Part shown: positions 1-8,246 of the stretch, in pieces
Layout of the letters: every line of letters begins with the position of its first letter
Numbering within the stretch: position 1 is the first letter of the stretch
NCBI RefSeq assembly: GCF_022513585.1
Contig: NZ_JAKWBF010000023.1
Span: forward strand, 32,566 to 96,565
DNA length: 64,000 bases
Source: Gordonia gummivorans
GTDB lineage: Bacteria; Actinomycetota; Actinomycetes; Mycobacteriales; Mycobacteriaceae
Direction of reading: 5' to 3'
Made by a program: the position numbers and the translations under genes
Notes under the pieces: generated by a model
What the model was told of the DNA's origin: nothing
The model's input: the letters and a program-made list of their open reading frames with translations, nothing else
Database searches by the model: none

Positions 1-155
1 ACCACCGCCTCGATCGGCGGGTCGAGTTCACTGATCCGCATCGCGCCGTCGACCGCGTCGTCGGAGATGTTGACCTGAACTCGATGCGCGTTGCGGACAC
101 CGTCGGGCACCGCGGCTACCAGATCCACTCGCGGACCCCAGATTGCCGCCATCAT
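1..155 (-). CDS. Possible partial CDS running off the left edge
   Basis: An open reverse-strand frame begins at tandem ATG codons (153-155 and 150-152) and stays open to the window edge for 51 codons, beginning MMAAIWGPRVDLVAAVPDG. Third codon positions are strongly G/C, as in a real gene of this genome. It would be divergent from the DUF2127 gene. I recognise no family. No good ribosome binding site is visible before the ATG pair, so the start is uncertain and the call is tentative. Confidence 0.3.
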   Translation of the reverse strand, partial: MMAAIWGPRVDLVAAVPDGVRNAHRVQVNISDDAVDGAMRISELDPPIEAV

Positions 156-282
156 CTTGTGCGTCACGGTCGCGACGCTAACCGGCGCCGACGGCCGGCA
201 CACCCGAATCACCGTTGACCGTGCAGTCAGTTGGACGACGACCCCGTGCCGAGGAGCCCGGAAGGCACCTACGCTGCATGAC

Positions 283-1044
283 GTGAACTGGGAACTGTTC
301 TCCTGCGGGCTACGCGGACACGAGACCTACGCGCCCGACGAGGCAGCGCTGAGCGCACGGCTCCACGTCGAGACCCCCGCCGGCGATTCATGGCGCTGCC
401 TGCGATGCGGCGCGTTTGTCCCCGGCGATCCTCGTCGTAGCGGCCCCGCCGACCACGCGCCCGAGGTACCGCGCGGCCGACTGCTCCGTGACCTCATCAT
501 CATGCGACTGCTCGCCGCCGAGCGCGCCATCCGCGGACTGTTCCTCCTCGCCGCCGGCATCGTGGTCATCTCGCTACGACACAGCCAGGATTCCATCCGG
601 TCGAAATTCGAGGCCGAGATGCCGCTGCTTCGTCCCATTGCCGACCAGATCGGTTGGAACATCGACGATTCCAAAGTCGTCGAATGGATCGAGCGATCGT
701 TCACCCTGTCGTCGACGACGATCGTGTGGATCGGCATCGCACTCATCGCCTATGCCGCAACTCAATTCATCGAGGCAGGCGGGCTGTGGTTCATGCGACG
801 GTGGGGTGAGTACTTCGCCGTGGTCGTCACCAGCCTGTTCCTGCCGATCGAGATCTACGAACTCACCGAACGCGTGACCATCGTCCGCATCCTGCTGCTG
901 GCAGTCAACATCGCCGCCGTCGTGTGGTTGATCTGGAGCAAACGCCTCTTCGGCGTGCGCGGCGGCGGAGACGCGTACCACGCTGAACACCACGCCGAGA
1001 GCCTGCTGACGGTCGAGCGGGCGGCGGTGGTCGAGGAAGGTTGA
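283..1044 (+). CDS. DUF2127-family membrane protein
   Basis: A 253-aa integral membrane protein of the DUF2127 type, which is common in mycobacteria and relatives and has no known function. The GTG at 283 is preferred over an upstream in-frame ATG (91) because the family typically begins directly with the NWELFSCGLRGH block seen here. The N-terminal ~60 residues are soluble and cysteine-bearing (SCG, later CLRCG), resembling a small metal-binding region. Hydrophobic helices follow around residues 80-100, 145-165, 175-200 and 205-230 (for example RAIRGLFLLAAGIVVISL). A short hydrophilic tail ends the protein. The next gene begins 43 bp downstream on the same strand. Confidence 0.82.
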   Translation: MNWELFSCGLRGHETYAPDEAALSARLHVETPAGDSWRCLRCGAFVPGDPRRSGPADHAPEVPRGRLLRDLIIMRLLAAERAIRGLFLLAAGIVVISLRHSQDSIRSKFEAEMPLLRPIADQIGWNIDDSKVVEWIERSFTLSSTTIVWIGIALIAYAATQFIEAGGLWFMRRWGEYFAVVVTSLFLPIEIYELTERVTIVRILLLAVNIAAVVWLIWSKRLFGVRGGGDAYHAEHHAESLLTVERAAVVEEG

Positions 1045-1087
1045 CGATTCCCGTATCCGTCGGCGCGTCTGGTGGAAGGCTGGACGC

Positions 1088-1420
1088 ATGCAGACGACGC
1101 GACTACCCGACCTGGTCGATCAACTGATCGCGACCGCGCGCGAAGCGCACAGCGGGCGCGCCGCGCACACCCTGCACGGCAATTCGGCCCATCACCTCCG
1201 GCAGACGGTCATCGCCCTGACCGCCGGCAACTCCCTCTCCGACCATGAGAGCACCCACGAGGCGTCGCTTCAGGTCCTGCGTGGCCGCGTCACCCTCACC
1301 ACCACCGCCGACCTCGACTGGATCGGAGTCGCCGGCGACCTCGTGATCGTCCCGAACTCGCGTCAAGGCCTTGTCGCACAGGATGATTCGGCTGTTCTGC
1401 TGACTGTGCTGACTGGCTGA
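1088..1420 (+). CDS. Small single-domain cupin protein
   Basis: A 110-aa protein with the pattern of a small cupin barrel. A conserved helix (LVDQLIATAREAHSGRAAHT) is followed by LRQTVIALTAGNSLSDHE, then LQVLRGRVTL and GDLVIVPNSRQGL, which match the two cupin half-motifs in spacing. Only some of the usual metal-binding histidines are obvious, so metal binding is uncertain. GGAAGG lies just before the ATG. It probably shares a transcript with the DUF2127 gene. Related proteins are usually annotated only as cupins, and no substrate can be inferred. Confidence 0.7.
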   Translation: MQTTRLPDLVDQLIATAREAHSGRAAHTLHGNSAHHLRQTVIALTAGNSLSDHESTHEASLQVLRGRVTLTTTADLDWIGVAGDLVIVPNSRQGLVAQDDSAVLLTVLTG

Positions 1421-1582
1421 CCGGCCCGCCGCCACGCTGGTACCTCGGGAGGCGCCAACGATATCGTGTCTGACCCGGCCGGTTCGGTCGAACTCGGTCC
1501 GGTCGGTCCGCCACGGATCGCGGGAAGCTTCGTTGGACTCTGAGCCGGTTGCTCCACCCGAGCCGATGTCCGAGTCTGCGGC

Positions 1583-1588
1583 TATATT
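1583..1588 (+). promoter_or_regulatory. Putative -10 element of a leaderless promoter for the three-gene operon
   Basis: TATATT lies 9 bp before the ATG at 1598, so transcription would start at or within a few bases of the start codon, and no Shine-Dalgarno fits in between. Leaderless mRNAs are common in mycobacteria and relatives. I see no convincing -35. The rest of the 1421-1597 gap holds no ORF or repeat that I can support. Confidence 0.45.
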
Positions 1589-1597
1589 CAGTCACCG

Positions 1598-2671
1598 ATG
1601 AACGTGGTCTCGTCGGCGCAGGTCGCCCCAGCTCTACGCCCGGGACATGTCCTGCGCATCGCTGACATCGATGCAGACGGGCTCGATCTTCTCGTCGACG
1701 CTGTCTCCGAGGACCTACCGGTGATCCTCGACTATCGAGGGCCCGACCACCGCAGCGCTCGTCAAGTGGTGTCGGAAGTACTCTGCGCACTCGAGGACAT
1801 CCTTGTCGGCCTGTTCCCCGGTTGGCTGCCCGACAGCGACACCGCGACGCTGATGGATGTTGCCGACGCCGACGAACGCGCGCGTCACCTGTGCTCGACG
1901 ACCGGCCTGCCGACCTCGATCATCGTCGAGTTGGCGCGGGCCGCCGCCGCGGGTCGTCGGCCGCCGCAACGCGCGGCACTCGAGGTGCGAGCCGATGGTC
2001 TGATGCGGCTGCTCCGGCACACCTACGGCCGACCCGACGTCGTTCTCGCCGTCCGCGCGGACTCTGATCTCACCGCCCTCGCACAGTCCGCGGCAGCCAC
2101 CGCCTGCGAATGGCTGGCCGAGCACGGAGGTCTGACCGTGTGGCTCACCGCGGACGCCCTGCCCACGGTCACCCGAATTCCGTTAATCCGGCTCGGTGGC
2201 GGCCACCTGCCGGTCGGCGACTCGGGTGCGATGAAGCCTGAGCCCGCCGCTCCCGTGCTCACGGTGTCCCGTCGCCCGGGCTCGCCCGCTCCGCACAGTA
2301 TCGCCGAACAGTCGTTGGAACGTGCGCTCTCGCGACAGCCGTGGGCTCACCAACGGCGATGGAACAGAAGTCCGGCGCTCGATGATCCGTTGGCGCCCAC
2401 GGTGATCGTGGATCTCCTGTGGATGGCACAGCGCCTGGTGGTCGAGGTCGATGGGCCCGATCACCGCCGCCCGGACAAATACACCCGAGACCGCATCCGC
2501 GACAACATGCTCCAACGAAGCGGTCACCTTGTGCTGCGCTACACCAACGAGCAGGTCCTCGAATCCATCGATCAGGTCGTCGACGAGATACGTCTCGTCC
2601 TCGGCCAACGGACCGACCCTATGACCTCACCATCAACCGAGGAGCATCCGACGTGGAACACCCGCAACTGA
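1598..2671 (+). CDS. PD-(D/E)XK (DUF559/Vsr-like) nuclease-domain protein, first gene of the candidate defence operon
   Basis: A 357-aa protein in two parts. Residues ~1-235 form an unrecognised region with no signal peptide. Residues ~245-335 look like a DUF559/very-short-patch-repair type PD-(D/E)XK nuclease fold: VIVDLLW supplies Asp272, RLVVEVDGPDH supplies Glu283 and Asp285, then a basic helix (KYTRDRIRDNML) and VLRYTNEQVL, the typical final strand and helix. This family hydrolyses DNA phosphodiester bonds. The start is supported by the -10 element placed for a leaderless transcript. The 3' end overlaps the next gene by 19 bp, which argues for one operon and a shared complex. Nuclease activity is inferred from motif pattern only. 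The N-terminal part could be the sensor or the partner-binding region. Confidence 0.72.
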   Translation: MNVVSSAQVAPALRPGHVLRIADIDADGLDLLVDAVSEDLPVILDYRGPDHRSARQVVSEVLCALEDILVGLFPGWLPDSDTATLMDVADADERARHLCSTTGLPTSIIVELARAAAAGRRPPQRAALEVRADGLMRLLRHTYGRPDVVLAVRADSDLTALAQSAAATACEWLAEHGGLTVWLTADALPTVTRIPLIRLGGGHLPVGDSGAMKPEPAAPVLTVSRRPGSPAPHSIAEQSLERALSRQPWAHQRRWNRSPALDDPLAPTVIVDLLWMAQRLVVEVDGPDHRRPDKYTRDRIRDNMLQRSGHLVLRYTNEQVLESIDQVVDEIRLVLGQRTDPMTSPSTEEHPTWNTRN

Positions 2672-3291
2672 CGCCGACACTGAGCGCGATCCTTTTCGTG
2701 CTCATGGCCGAGTCGCGTGAGATCGCCAACCCGGATCTCTCGAAGATCGGACCGTCGCTCGACAAACGCGGACGTGACACCCTGCTGCGCCACGGCCTGA
2801 TCGAATCGAGGAAAGGTGCGCGCAACGCGTGGTATCACGCCCTGACCGACCGCGGATGGTCCTGGTGCGCAACCGAACTCACGGCTAGCCCGCCCAACCG
2901 GTCACTGCCGCCGTATCGGGCGTTGTACTCGGTACTCGCCGGCATCGGACGGTACCTCGCAGACGAGGATCTCCGACTGCATGAGCTGTTCGGTCGCCCC
3001 CGGCCAGATGAATCAGCCAAGTGCTCAACCGCCGACCCATCTCAGCGTTTCGTTGCGGCCTACCATTCGCTGGCAACCCATCCCGGGGAGTTCGTCGAGA
3101 TCGCCAAGCTTCGCACCGCCGCCGGAATCGAACCGGAGGCCTTCGACGACGCCGCGATCCAACTACAGCGTCGTGCGGGCGTGAGCCTCATCCCGCAAGA
3201 GGATCAGGCATTGCTGACCGACATCGACCGTGCCACCGCGGTCCTGGTCGGCACCCAACGATGCCATCTGTTCGCCATCGAGGAGGTCTGA
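2653..3291 (+). CDS. Winged-helix-like small protein, second gene of the candidate defence operon
   Basis: A 212-aa protein of unrecognised family. The N-terminal ~75 residues have the helix-helix-wing rhythm of a winged-helix domain: LSAILFVLMAESREIANPDL, then RDTLLRHGLIES, a basic turn with KGARNAWYHALTDRGW. The remainder is helical, with a second wing-like stretch near the end (FVEIAKLRTAAGI). It may bind DNA or act as an adaptor between nuclease and ATPase. The GTG start is chosen for the GAGGAG at 2639-2644, 8 bp upstream. The gene overlaps the nuclease gene by 19 bp, and its stop TGA shares one base with the ATG of the ATPase gene, so translation of all three is probably coupled. Confidence 0.62.
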   Translation: MEHPQLTPTLSAILFVLMAESREIANPDLSKIGPSLDKRGRDTLLRHGLIESRKGARNAWYHALTDRGWSWCATELTASPPNRSLPPYRALYSVLAGIGRYLADEDLRLHELFGRPRPDESAKCSTADPSQRFVAAYHSLATHPGEFVEIAKLRTAAGIEPEAFDDAAIQLQRRAGVSLIPQEDQALLTDIDRATAVLVGTQRCHLFAIEEV

Positions 3292-6200
3292 TGGACAACG
3301 GAATTCGCCGCGCGCTTGAAGCCATCCGACTCGATTGGGCCGACACTCCCGACGACGTCTGGGGCGCCGCTGCGCCATATCACGTCGGCGGTCTCCATGA
3401 GGCCACCCTGGAAGAGATCCTGCGTGCGTTCGGAGACGCGCGGAGATCGGTCGCGGGCAGCCCGATCGGGGTTGCCGTTCGTGGTCCGGCAGGTTCGGGA
3501 AAGACGCACCTGATCGGCCAGGTGCGCGAGCGTGTGCATACCGATGGCGGCTACTTCTTCCTGGTGAAACTCCTTGACGGAAGCGACTTCTGGAAATCCG
3601 TGGTCATCGCCATCCTCGAAGACCTGAGCCGTCCGACGCCGACGCATCGATCTCAGCTCAACCAGTTACTCGATAGGCTGGCACGCGATGCCGAGGTCGG
3701 CGAGGCCACCCGTCGTGCCGTGACAGGCAGTGCGCAGTTGACTCCCGACACCCTCGACGACTTCGTCCACGGCGTCTACACCCGGCACTCCCGGCATCGG
3801 CGGCGCTCGCAACACATTCTGCGTGCGCTGGTGCTGCTGGAATCCGACGACTTTGCCACCAAGGACCTGGGTGAGGCCTTCCTGCACCTCGACGTCGACG
3901 ACGTCGACGAATTGGCTGGATGGGGAATTCGCAACGCACGTCTCGGCTATCAGGAGATCGCCGAGAACATCTCGCGGATCGTCGCTTTCGACGACGCCGC
4001 AGTCCTCGCCATCGACCAGATCGACACCTTGATCGAAGCGGGCAAGTCCGCACTGCCCGGAGAAGAGAGCATCGTCGAGAAGGTCGCGCACGGGCTGATG
4101 CAATTGCGCGACACCATGAGTCGCACCGTGTCGGTCGTCTCGTCCATCACGGCCGCATGGGAGTACCTCGAAGGTCACGTGATGCGATCGGCCATCGATC
4201 GCTTCCGCTTGCCGCCGACCCTGCAGCGTCCCACCGATACCGAATTCGGGCGACTGCTCCTCACGAAGCGATTCACCCCGTGCTTCGACGCCATCGGTTT
4301 CACTCCGCCCTTTCCAACCTGGCCGGTGACAGACACCGCATTGTCCGAGACCGACCAGTACACGCCACGCGAGCTGATGATGTCGGTGGATCGACAGATC
4401 GCCGGCCAACTTCGCGCAGGCAATTTCAGCGAGATCACCTCGCTCGCAGGCGCCGTCACGACGTCGACCGATCAGATCGAAGAGCCCCTCGTCACCAAGC
4501 CTCCTACGGATGATGTTCTCGGACAGCTCGATCGGCGCTATGCCGAGCTGATCAAGACCGTCGACCCGGCACCAGCACTTGCCGGTGAATCCGAGGATCA
4601 TGTGGTACCGCCGATTCTGCAGGCGGGTCTCGCCGCATGGATCGAAGCCCTGCCGGACGATACCGGCGGCTGGCATCTGGACGCGAAGCCGAGCCCGAAA
4701 GCAGTGTTGCACGCACGCATCAAGCAAGTCATCGACCCCCATCGCGACATCGAACAGTCCTGGAGCTTCCGGGCAATCGCGGCCACGAATGCCCGCGCCG
4801 TACAGACGCGACTGCAGAACGCCACCAATCAAGCCGGTTTGAGTCTGGGAGGAATCGCGCGGACCCTCGTCATCCTTCGGAGAGAGGCGTGGCCGAGCGG
4901 ACCCAAGACCGCGTCGATGGTCAACGAACTCGATTCGCGCGGTGGGCTCGTGGTCGCATGGTCGCAGGACGACATCCGTGCCCTGATGGCATTGGCTCAG
5001 CTGCGGTCGGAGCGGTCGCCACATCTTCACGAATGGATTGTCGCTCGACGTCCGGTCGACGACATCAAGAGTCTTGCAACTGTACTCACGGCGGCACGCG
5101 AATCGACGTCGACGCGGACCACCGACACCGAACAGGACGTCGGCACATCCGAGGCAGAGAGCGAGAAAACGTCGTCGGGAGAGGCGACGAGCGATTCGAT
5201 CGTCCTGGGCCGCGGGACTGCTGGGGACAGTGTCGTGCTGCCCCTGGCCGCCATGCGCAAACACACCGCAATCTTCGCCGGCTCCGGGTCGGGCAAGACC
5301 GTCCTCATTCGTCGAATCGTGGAAGAGGCGGCGCTTCATGGCGTCTCGTCGATAGTACTCGACATCAACAACGACCTGGCCCGCTTGGGTGTGCCGTGGT
5401 CTGACGGCGCTGCGCGACAGTGGGCGCCCGGCGACCGTGAACTCGCGCACCGGTACTTTGCCGACACCGAGGTGGCGGTATTCACACCTGGTCGAAACAA
5501 CGGTCGCCCGTTGAGTTTCCGCCCACTGCCCGACTTCTCGGCCATCGCGGGCGACAGCGACGAGTTCGATGCTGCTGTTGACGCGGCGGTCGCCGCCATC
5601 GCACCACGAGCGCGAATCGCGGGCCGAACTGCGAAGGCAACTCGCTCGGAAGCCGTACTGCGACAAGCGATGAACGCTTTCGGCCGACGAGGTGGCGGCA
5701 GTCTCGAGTCGTTCATCGCCATGCTGTCGGAACTGCCGGAGAATGTGAGCACGCTGGCCGAGGCGCCCAAGCTCGCCGTCGATCTGGCCGAGAACCTGAA
5801 GGCATCCATGGCAAACGACCCCGTCTTCGGCGGCGATGCCGCACCGGCGGATCCCGGTTACCTACTGACGCCAACACCCGGATTTCGGGCCCGTATCTCT
5901 GTCATCAACCTCGCCGGGCTCGGAACCGGCGATCGCGCAGCAAGTTTCGTCAACCAGCTGCAGATGGCCCTGTTCGCCTGGATCCGCAAGAACCCGGCTA
6001 CCGACCGACCACTGGGCGGTCTCCTGGTCATGGACGAAGCACAGAACTTTGCACCTGCGCCGGGCACAACGGCGGCCACGCAGAGCACACTCGCACTCGC
6101 CTCACAAGCGCGCAAGTACGGGCTCGGCTTGATCTTCGCGACGCAGTCCCCGACCGGAATCCACAACCGGATCAGCGGCAATGCGTCAACCCAGTTCTTC

Positions 6201-6425
6201 GGGCTGCTCAATCATCCGACCCAGGTTGCCGCGGCCAAGGAGCTCGCGTCACGCAAGGGCAGCAATGTCTCCGACGTCGGACGTCTGCCAACCGGCACCT
6301 TCTACAGCGCGATCGACGGCGGTCCGTTCGTGAAGGTCGAGGCTCCACTCTGCCTTTCCTACCACCCGCAGAGTCCGCCGACCGAAGACGAGGTCATCGA
6401 GATCGCCAGACGATCGGCGCGGTGA
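3291..6425 (+). CDS. Large dual P-loop ATPase (AAA-type plus HerA/FtsK-type), third gene of the candidate defence operon
   Basis: A 1044-aa cytoplasmic protein with two separate ATPase modules. The first has Walker A GPAGSGKT at residues 65-72 and a Walker-B-like LAIDQID near 241, recalling AAA/STAND or BREX BrxC/BrxD-type ATPases. A middle region (~300-630) is helical. The second module has Walker A GSGSGKT at 664-670, Walker B LLVMDEAQNF (Asp915, Glu916) and an ATQSP motif near 950, as in HerA/VirB4/FtsK hexameric translocases. HerA-like motors move along DNA and drive partner nucleases in several phage-defence systems. The ATG at 3291 overlaps the preceding stop, and a longer upstream frame (from 3021) lies wholly inside the previous gene and is rejected. 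Fusion of both ATPase classes in one chain is the unusual point. Confidence 0.78.
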   Translation: MDNGIRRALEAIRLDWADTPDDVWGAAAPYHVGGLHEATLEEILRAFGDARRSVAGSPIGVAVRGPAGSGKTHLIGQVRERVHTDGGYFFLVKLLDGSDFWKSVVIAILEDLSRPTPTHRSQLNQLLDRLARDAEVGEATRRAVTGSAQLTPDTLDDFVHGVYTRHSRHRRRSQHILRALVLLESDDFATKDLGEAFLHLDVDDVDELAGWGIRNARLGYQEIAENISRIVAFDDAAVLAIDQIDTLIEAGKSALPGEESIVEKVAHGLMQLRDTMSRTVSVVSSITAAWEYLEGHVMRSAIDRFRLPPTLQRPTDTEFGRLLLTKRFTPCFDAIGFTPPFPTWPVTDTALSETDQYTPRELMMSVDRQIAGQLRAGNFSEITSLAGAVTTSTDQIEEPLVTKPPTDDVLGQLDRRYAELIKTVDPAPALAGESEDHVVPPILQAGLAAWIEALPDDTGGWHLDAKPSPKAVLHARIKQVIDPHRDIEQSWSFRAIAATNARAVQTRLQNATNQAGLSLGGIARTLVILRREAWPSGPKTASMVNELDSRGGLVVAWSQDDIRALMALAQLRSERSPHLHEWIVARRPVDDIKSLATVLTAARESTSTRTTDTEQDVGTSEAESEKTSSGEATSDSIVLGRGTAGDSVVLPLAAMRKHTAIFAGSGSGKTVLIRRIVEEAALHGVSSIVLDINNDLARLGVPWSDGAARQWAPGDRELAHRYFADTEVAVFTPGRNNGRPLSFRPLPDFSAIAGDSDEFDAAVDAAVAAIAPRARIAGRTAKATRSEAVLRQAMNAFGRRGGGSLESFIAMLSELPENVSTLAEAPKLAVDLAENLKASMANDPVFGGDAAPADPGYLLTPTPGFRARISVINLAGLGTGDRAASFVNQLQMALFAWIRKNPATDRPLGGLLVMDEAQNFAPAPGTTAATQSTLALASQARKYGLGLIFATQSPTGIHNRISGNASTQFFGLLNHPTQVAAAKELASRKGSNVSDVGRLPTGTFYSAIDGGPFVKVEAPLCLSYHPQSPPTEDEVIEIARRSAR

Positions 6426-6453
6426 ACACCGCCGATTACGGCATGCTGGAGCC

Positions 6454-7512
6454 ATGGCCATCGATCGGCGCACGTTCCTGACCGCGACGGCTCTGGGCGG
6501 TGTCGGGTTGGTCGCCGGGTGCGCGCAGTCGGATCAGCAGGCACCACCCACGACTCCGCCGTCGGGCATCACGACGATCGCCGACGGCCTCAACGTCCCG
6601 TGGGCCATGGCGTTCCTCGCGGGCGGTGACGCCTTGGTGACCCAGCGTGACGACGCCGCGATCGTCCGCGTCTCCCCGACCGGTCAGGTCACCACGATCG
6701 GCGATGTCGCCGGGGTCGCGCCGCGCGGTGAGGGCGGGTTGCAAGGCATCGCACTGGCACCCGGCGATGAGTCCGGGGTGTACGTCTATTACACGACCGC
6801 CTCCGACAACCGAGTCGCCCGAATGGATTTCGACGGCCGACGGCTCGGGCCGCCACAACCGCTTCTGACCGGTCTGGACACGGCCCCCAATCATCACGGT
6901 GGCGCTCTGCTGTTCGATGCGGCCGGGAGCCTGTTCGTCGCGGTCGGGGATGCCGCGCAACCCGAGGTCGCCCAGGACGTGCGGCTGCTCAACGGGAAGA
7001 TTCTGCGGATCGACCGCGCCGGCCGTCCATGGCCCGGCAATCCGTTTGGTAACGCCGTGTACTCGTACGGCCACCGCAACGTCGAGGGTTTGGCCTTCGA
7101 CAGTGCGGGCCGACTGTGGGCGACCGAGTTCGGACAGAACGAGCGCGACGAGCTCAATCTGATCGTGCGGGGCCGCAACTACGGTTGGCCGATCCACGAG
7201 GGCGAATCCGACGACCCCGCCTACGTCGCACCTCAGGTGACCTGGTCGACCGACGAGGCGTCGCCGGCAGGTCTGGCGATTGTCGGCGACACGGCCTATG
7301 TTGCTGCGCTGCGCGGACGACGGCTGTGGACGGTCCCCCTGCGCGACGGTCGGGCGGGATCAACGTCGTCGCGCTTCGACGGTGAGCTCGGACGTCTGCG
7401 CGCGGTCGAGGCGGCGCCCGACGGCAGTCTGTGGATCTCGACCAGCAATACGGACGGTCGGGGTGCATCGGCCGCCAACGACGACCGCATCCTGCGGGTT
7501 CCGATCGGCTGA
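6454..7512 (+). CDS. Exported PQQ-type glucose/sorbosone dehydrogenase family lipoprotein
   Basis: A 352-aa protein of the soluble glucose dehydrogenase/sorbosone dehydrogenase (GSDH) family, six-bladed propellers that oxidise sugars using PQQ or a related cofactor. The N-terminus has a Tat-like DRRTFL motif, a hydrophobic stretch and a lipobox VAGC (Cys23), so it is probably a lipoprotein on the outer face of the membrane. After a Pro/Thr linker come family landmarks: NVPWAMAF, GEGGLQGIAL, PNHHGGALLF (with the active-site-type His), YSYGHRNVEGLAFD and WATEFGQNERDELN. It lies 28 bp after the ATPase operon and may share its transcript, but nothing suggests a functional link. The true substrate and cofactor are unknown. 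Confidence 0.85.
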   Translation: MAIDRRTFLTATALGGVGLVAGCAQSDQQAPPTTPPSGITTIADGLNVPWAMAFLAGGDALVTQRDDAAIVRVSPTGQVTTIGDVAGVAPRGEGGLQGIALAPGDESGVYVYYTTASDNRVARMDFDGRRLGPPQPLLTGLDTAPNHHGGALLFDAAGSLFVAVGDAAQPEVAQDVRLLNGKILRIDRAGRPWPGNPFGNAVYSYGHRNVEGLAFDSAGRLWATEFGQNERDELNLIVRGRNYGWPIHEGESDDPAYVAPQVTWSTDEASPAGLAIVGDTAYVAALRGRRLWTVPLRDGRAGSTSSRFDGELGRLRAVEAAPDGSLWISTSNTDGRGASAANDDRILRVPIG

Positions 7513-7518
7513 GCGTTT

Positions 7519-7541
7519 CTGTCGGACCCCCGTGTTGTCAT
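7519..7541 (+). promoter_or_regulatory. RecA-independent DNA-damage (PafBC-type) promoter-like motif upstream of DUF4262 gene 1
   Basis: CTGTCGGAC (7519-7527), 8 bp, then TGTCAT (7536-7541). The published mycobacterial RecA-NDp/PafBC consensus is tTGTCRgtg-N8-TAnnnT. The -35-like box and the spacing agree, while the -10 deviates at its second base. It sits about 28 bp before the start codon and closely resembles the boxes upstream of the second DUF4262 gene and the HNH gene. Confidence 0.5.
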
Positions 7542-7569
7542 GGGATCACCTTCGAACAAAGGAGCGACC

Positions 7570-8145
7570 ATGTCGGATCACGCGTCGGCCATCCGCGGAC
7601 TACCCCGCTGGCATCCCAACCCGCACATCCGGTCGGCGATCGAGACCATTCGCAGGGACGGCTGGCAGGTCACCGCCGTCGACGCCGGTCGCGAGTGCCC
7701 GTTCGCCTACACCGCGGGCATGGTCCTGCACGACATACCCGACCTCGCCGTGTACGGGCTCGATCCGCAGACCGGACCCGCACTGCTGAACGAGTTGGCC
7801 GATCTGCTCCACCAACACGATTGGCGCACCCTTGTGTGCGCTCGTGCCGAGATCAGCACAGGCGCCTTCTACGACCCGGTCCGGCTGATCGAGATCATCG
7901 ACAAGGACGATCTGCTGATGGCGAACCTGCTCTTCCCCGACACCCCGGCCCTGCAGGTCGTCTGGCCCGACGAGAACGGCCACTATCCCTGGCACGACGA
8001 GTACACGCTCCTGCCCCTGCATCAACCGGTCAAGGGAATCGACGACGCGGGTGACCCCTACCTACGTCCCCCACGTGTCATCACCCCGTCGAGCGGACTC
8101 GACCGCACTCTTCCCCGAAAAGCGCGGCGGATGAACGGGCACTGA
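7570..8145 (+). CDS. DUF4262 protein, copy 1
   Basis: A 191-aa soluble protein of the DUF4262 family (function unknown). It opens with SDHASAIRGLPRWHPNP and contains the family core FAYTAGMVLHDIPDLAVYGL and VVWPDENGHYPW. The ATG at 7570 follows AAAGGAG with ideal spacing; a longer frame starting at 7540 lacks such a site. A clear paralogue (14456-15064) lies on the far side of the giant exported-protein gene, sharing the DHAS.LRGLPRWHP opening, the CPFAYT/CSFAYT segment and the DNA just upstream. The DNA-damage-type promoter suggests induction by genotoxic stress, which is an inference from the promoter match. Confidence 0.8.
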   Translation: MSDHASAIRGLPRWHPNPHIRSAIETIRRDGWQVTAVDAGRECPFAYTAGMVLHDIPDLAVYGLDPQTGPALLNELADLLHQHDWRTLVCARAEISTGAFYDPVRLIEIIDKDDLLMANLLFPDTPALQVVWPDENGHYPWHDEYTLLPLHQPVKGIDDAGDPYLRPPRVITPSSGLDRTLPRKARRMNGH

Positions 8146-8191
8146 GGTCTCGCGCTCGTTACCCACAGCCCCAGGTCCGGAGTGTCCATCG

Positions 8192-8240
8192 GCTCCCTGG
8201 GGTGCGAGGAGCCCCAACCGCTCCCTGAGGCGCGAGGAAG
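8192..8240. repeat. Two tandem copies of a short GC-rich repeat
   Basis: GCTCCCTGGGGTGCGAGGAG (8192-8211) and GCTCCCTGAGGCGCGAGGAA (8220-8239) differ at three positions. Similar intergenic elements seem, from memory, to be common in Gordonia-like genomes. No function is evident. They lie in the 218-bp gap before the giant exported-protein gene. Confidence 0.55.
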
Positions 8241-8246
8241 GGGGAC

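Noticed and set aside
1421..1597. CGG/CCGG-rich stretches as a possible attachment site or repeat
   Set aside because: There is no duplicated copy elsewhere in the window and no integrase gene nearby.
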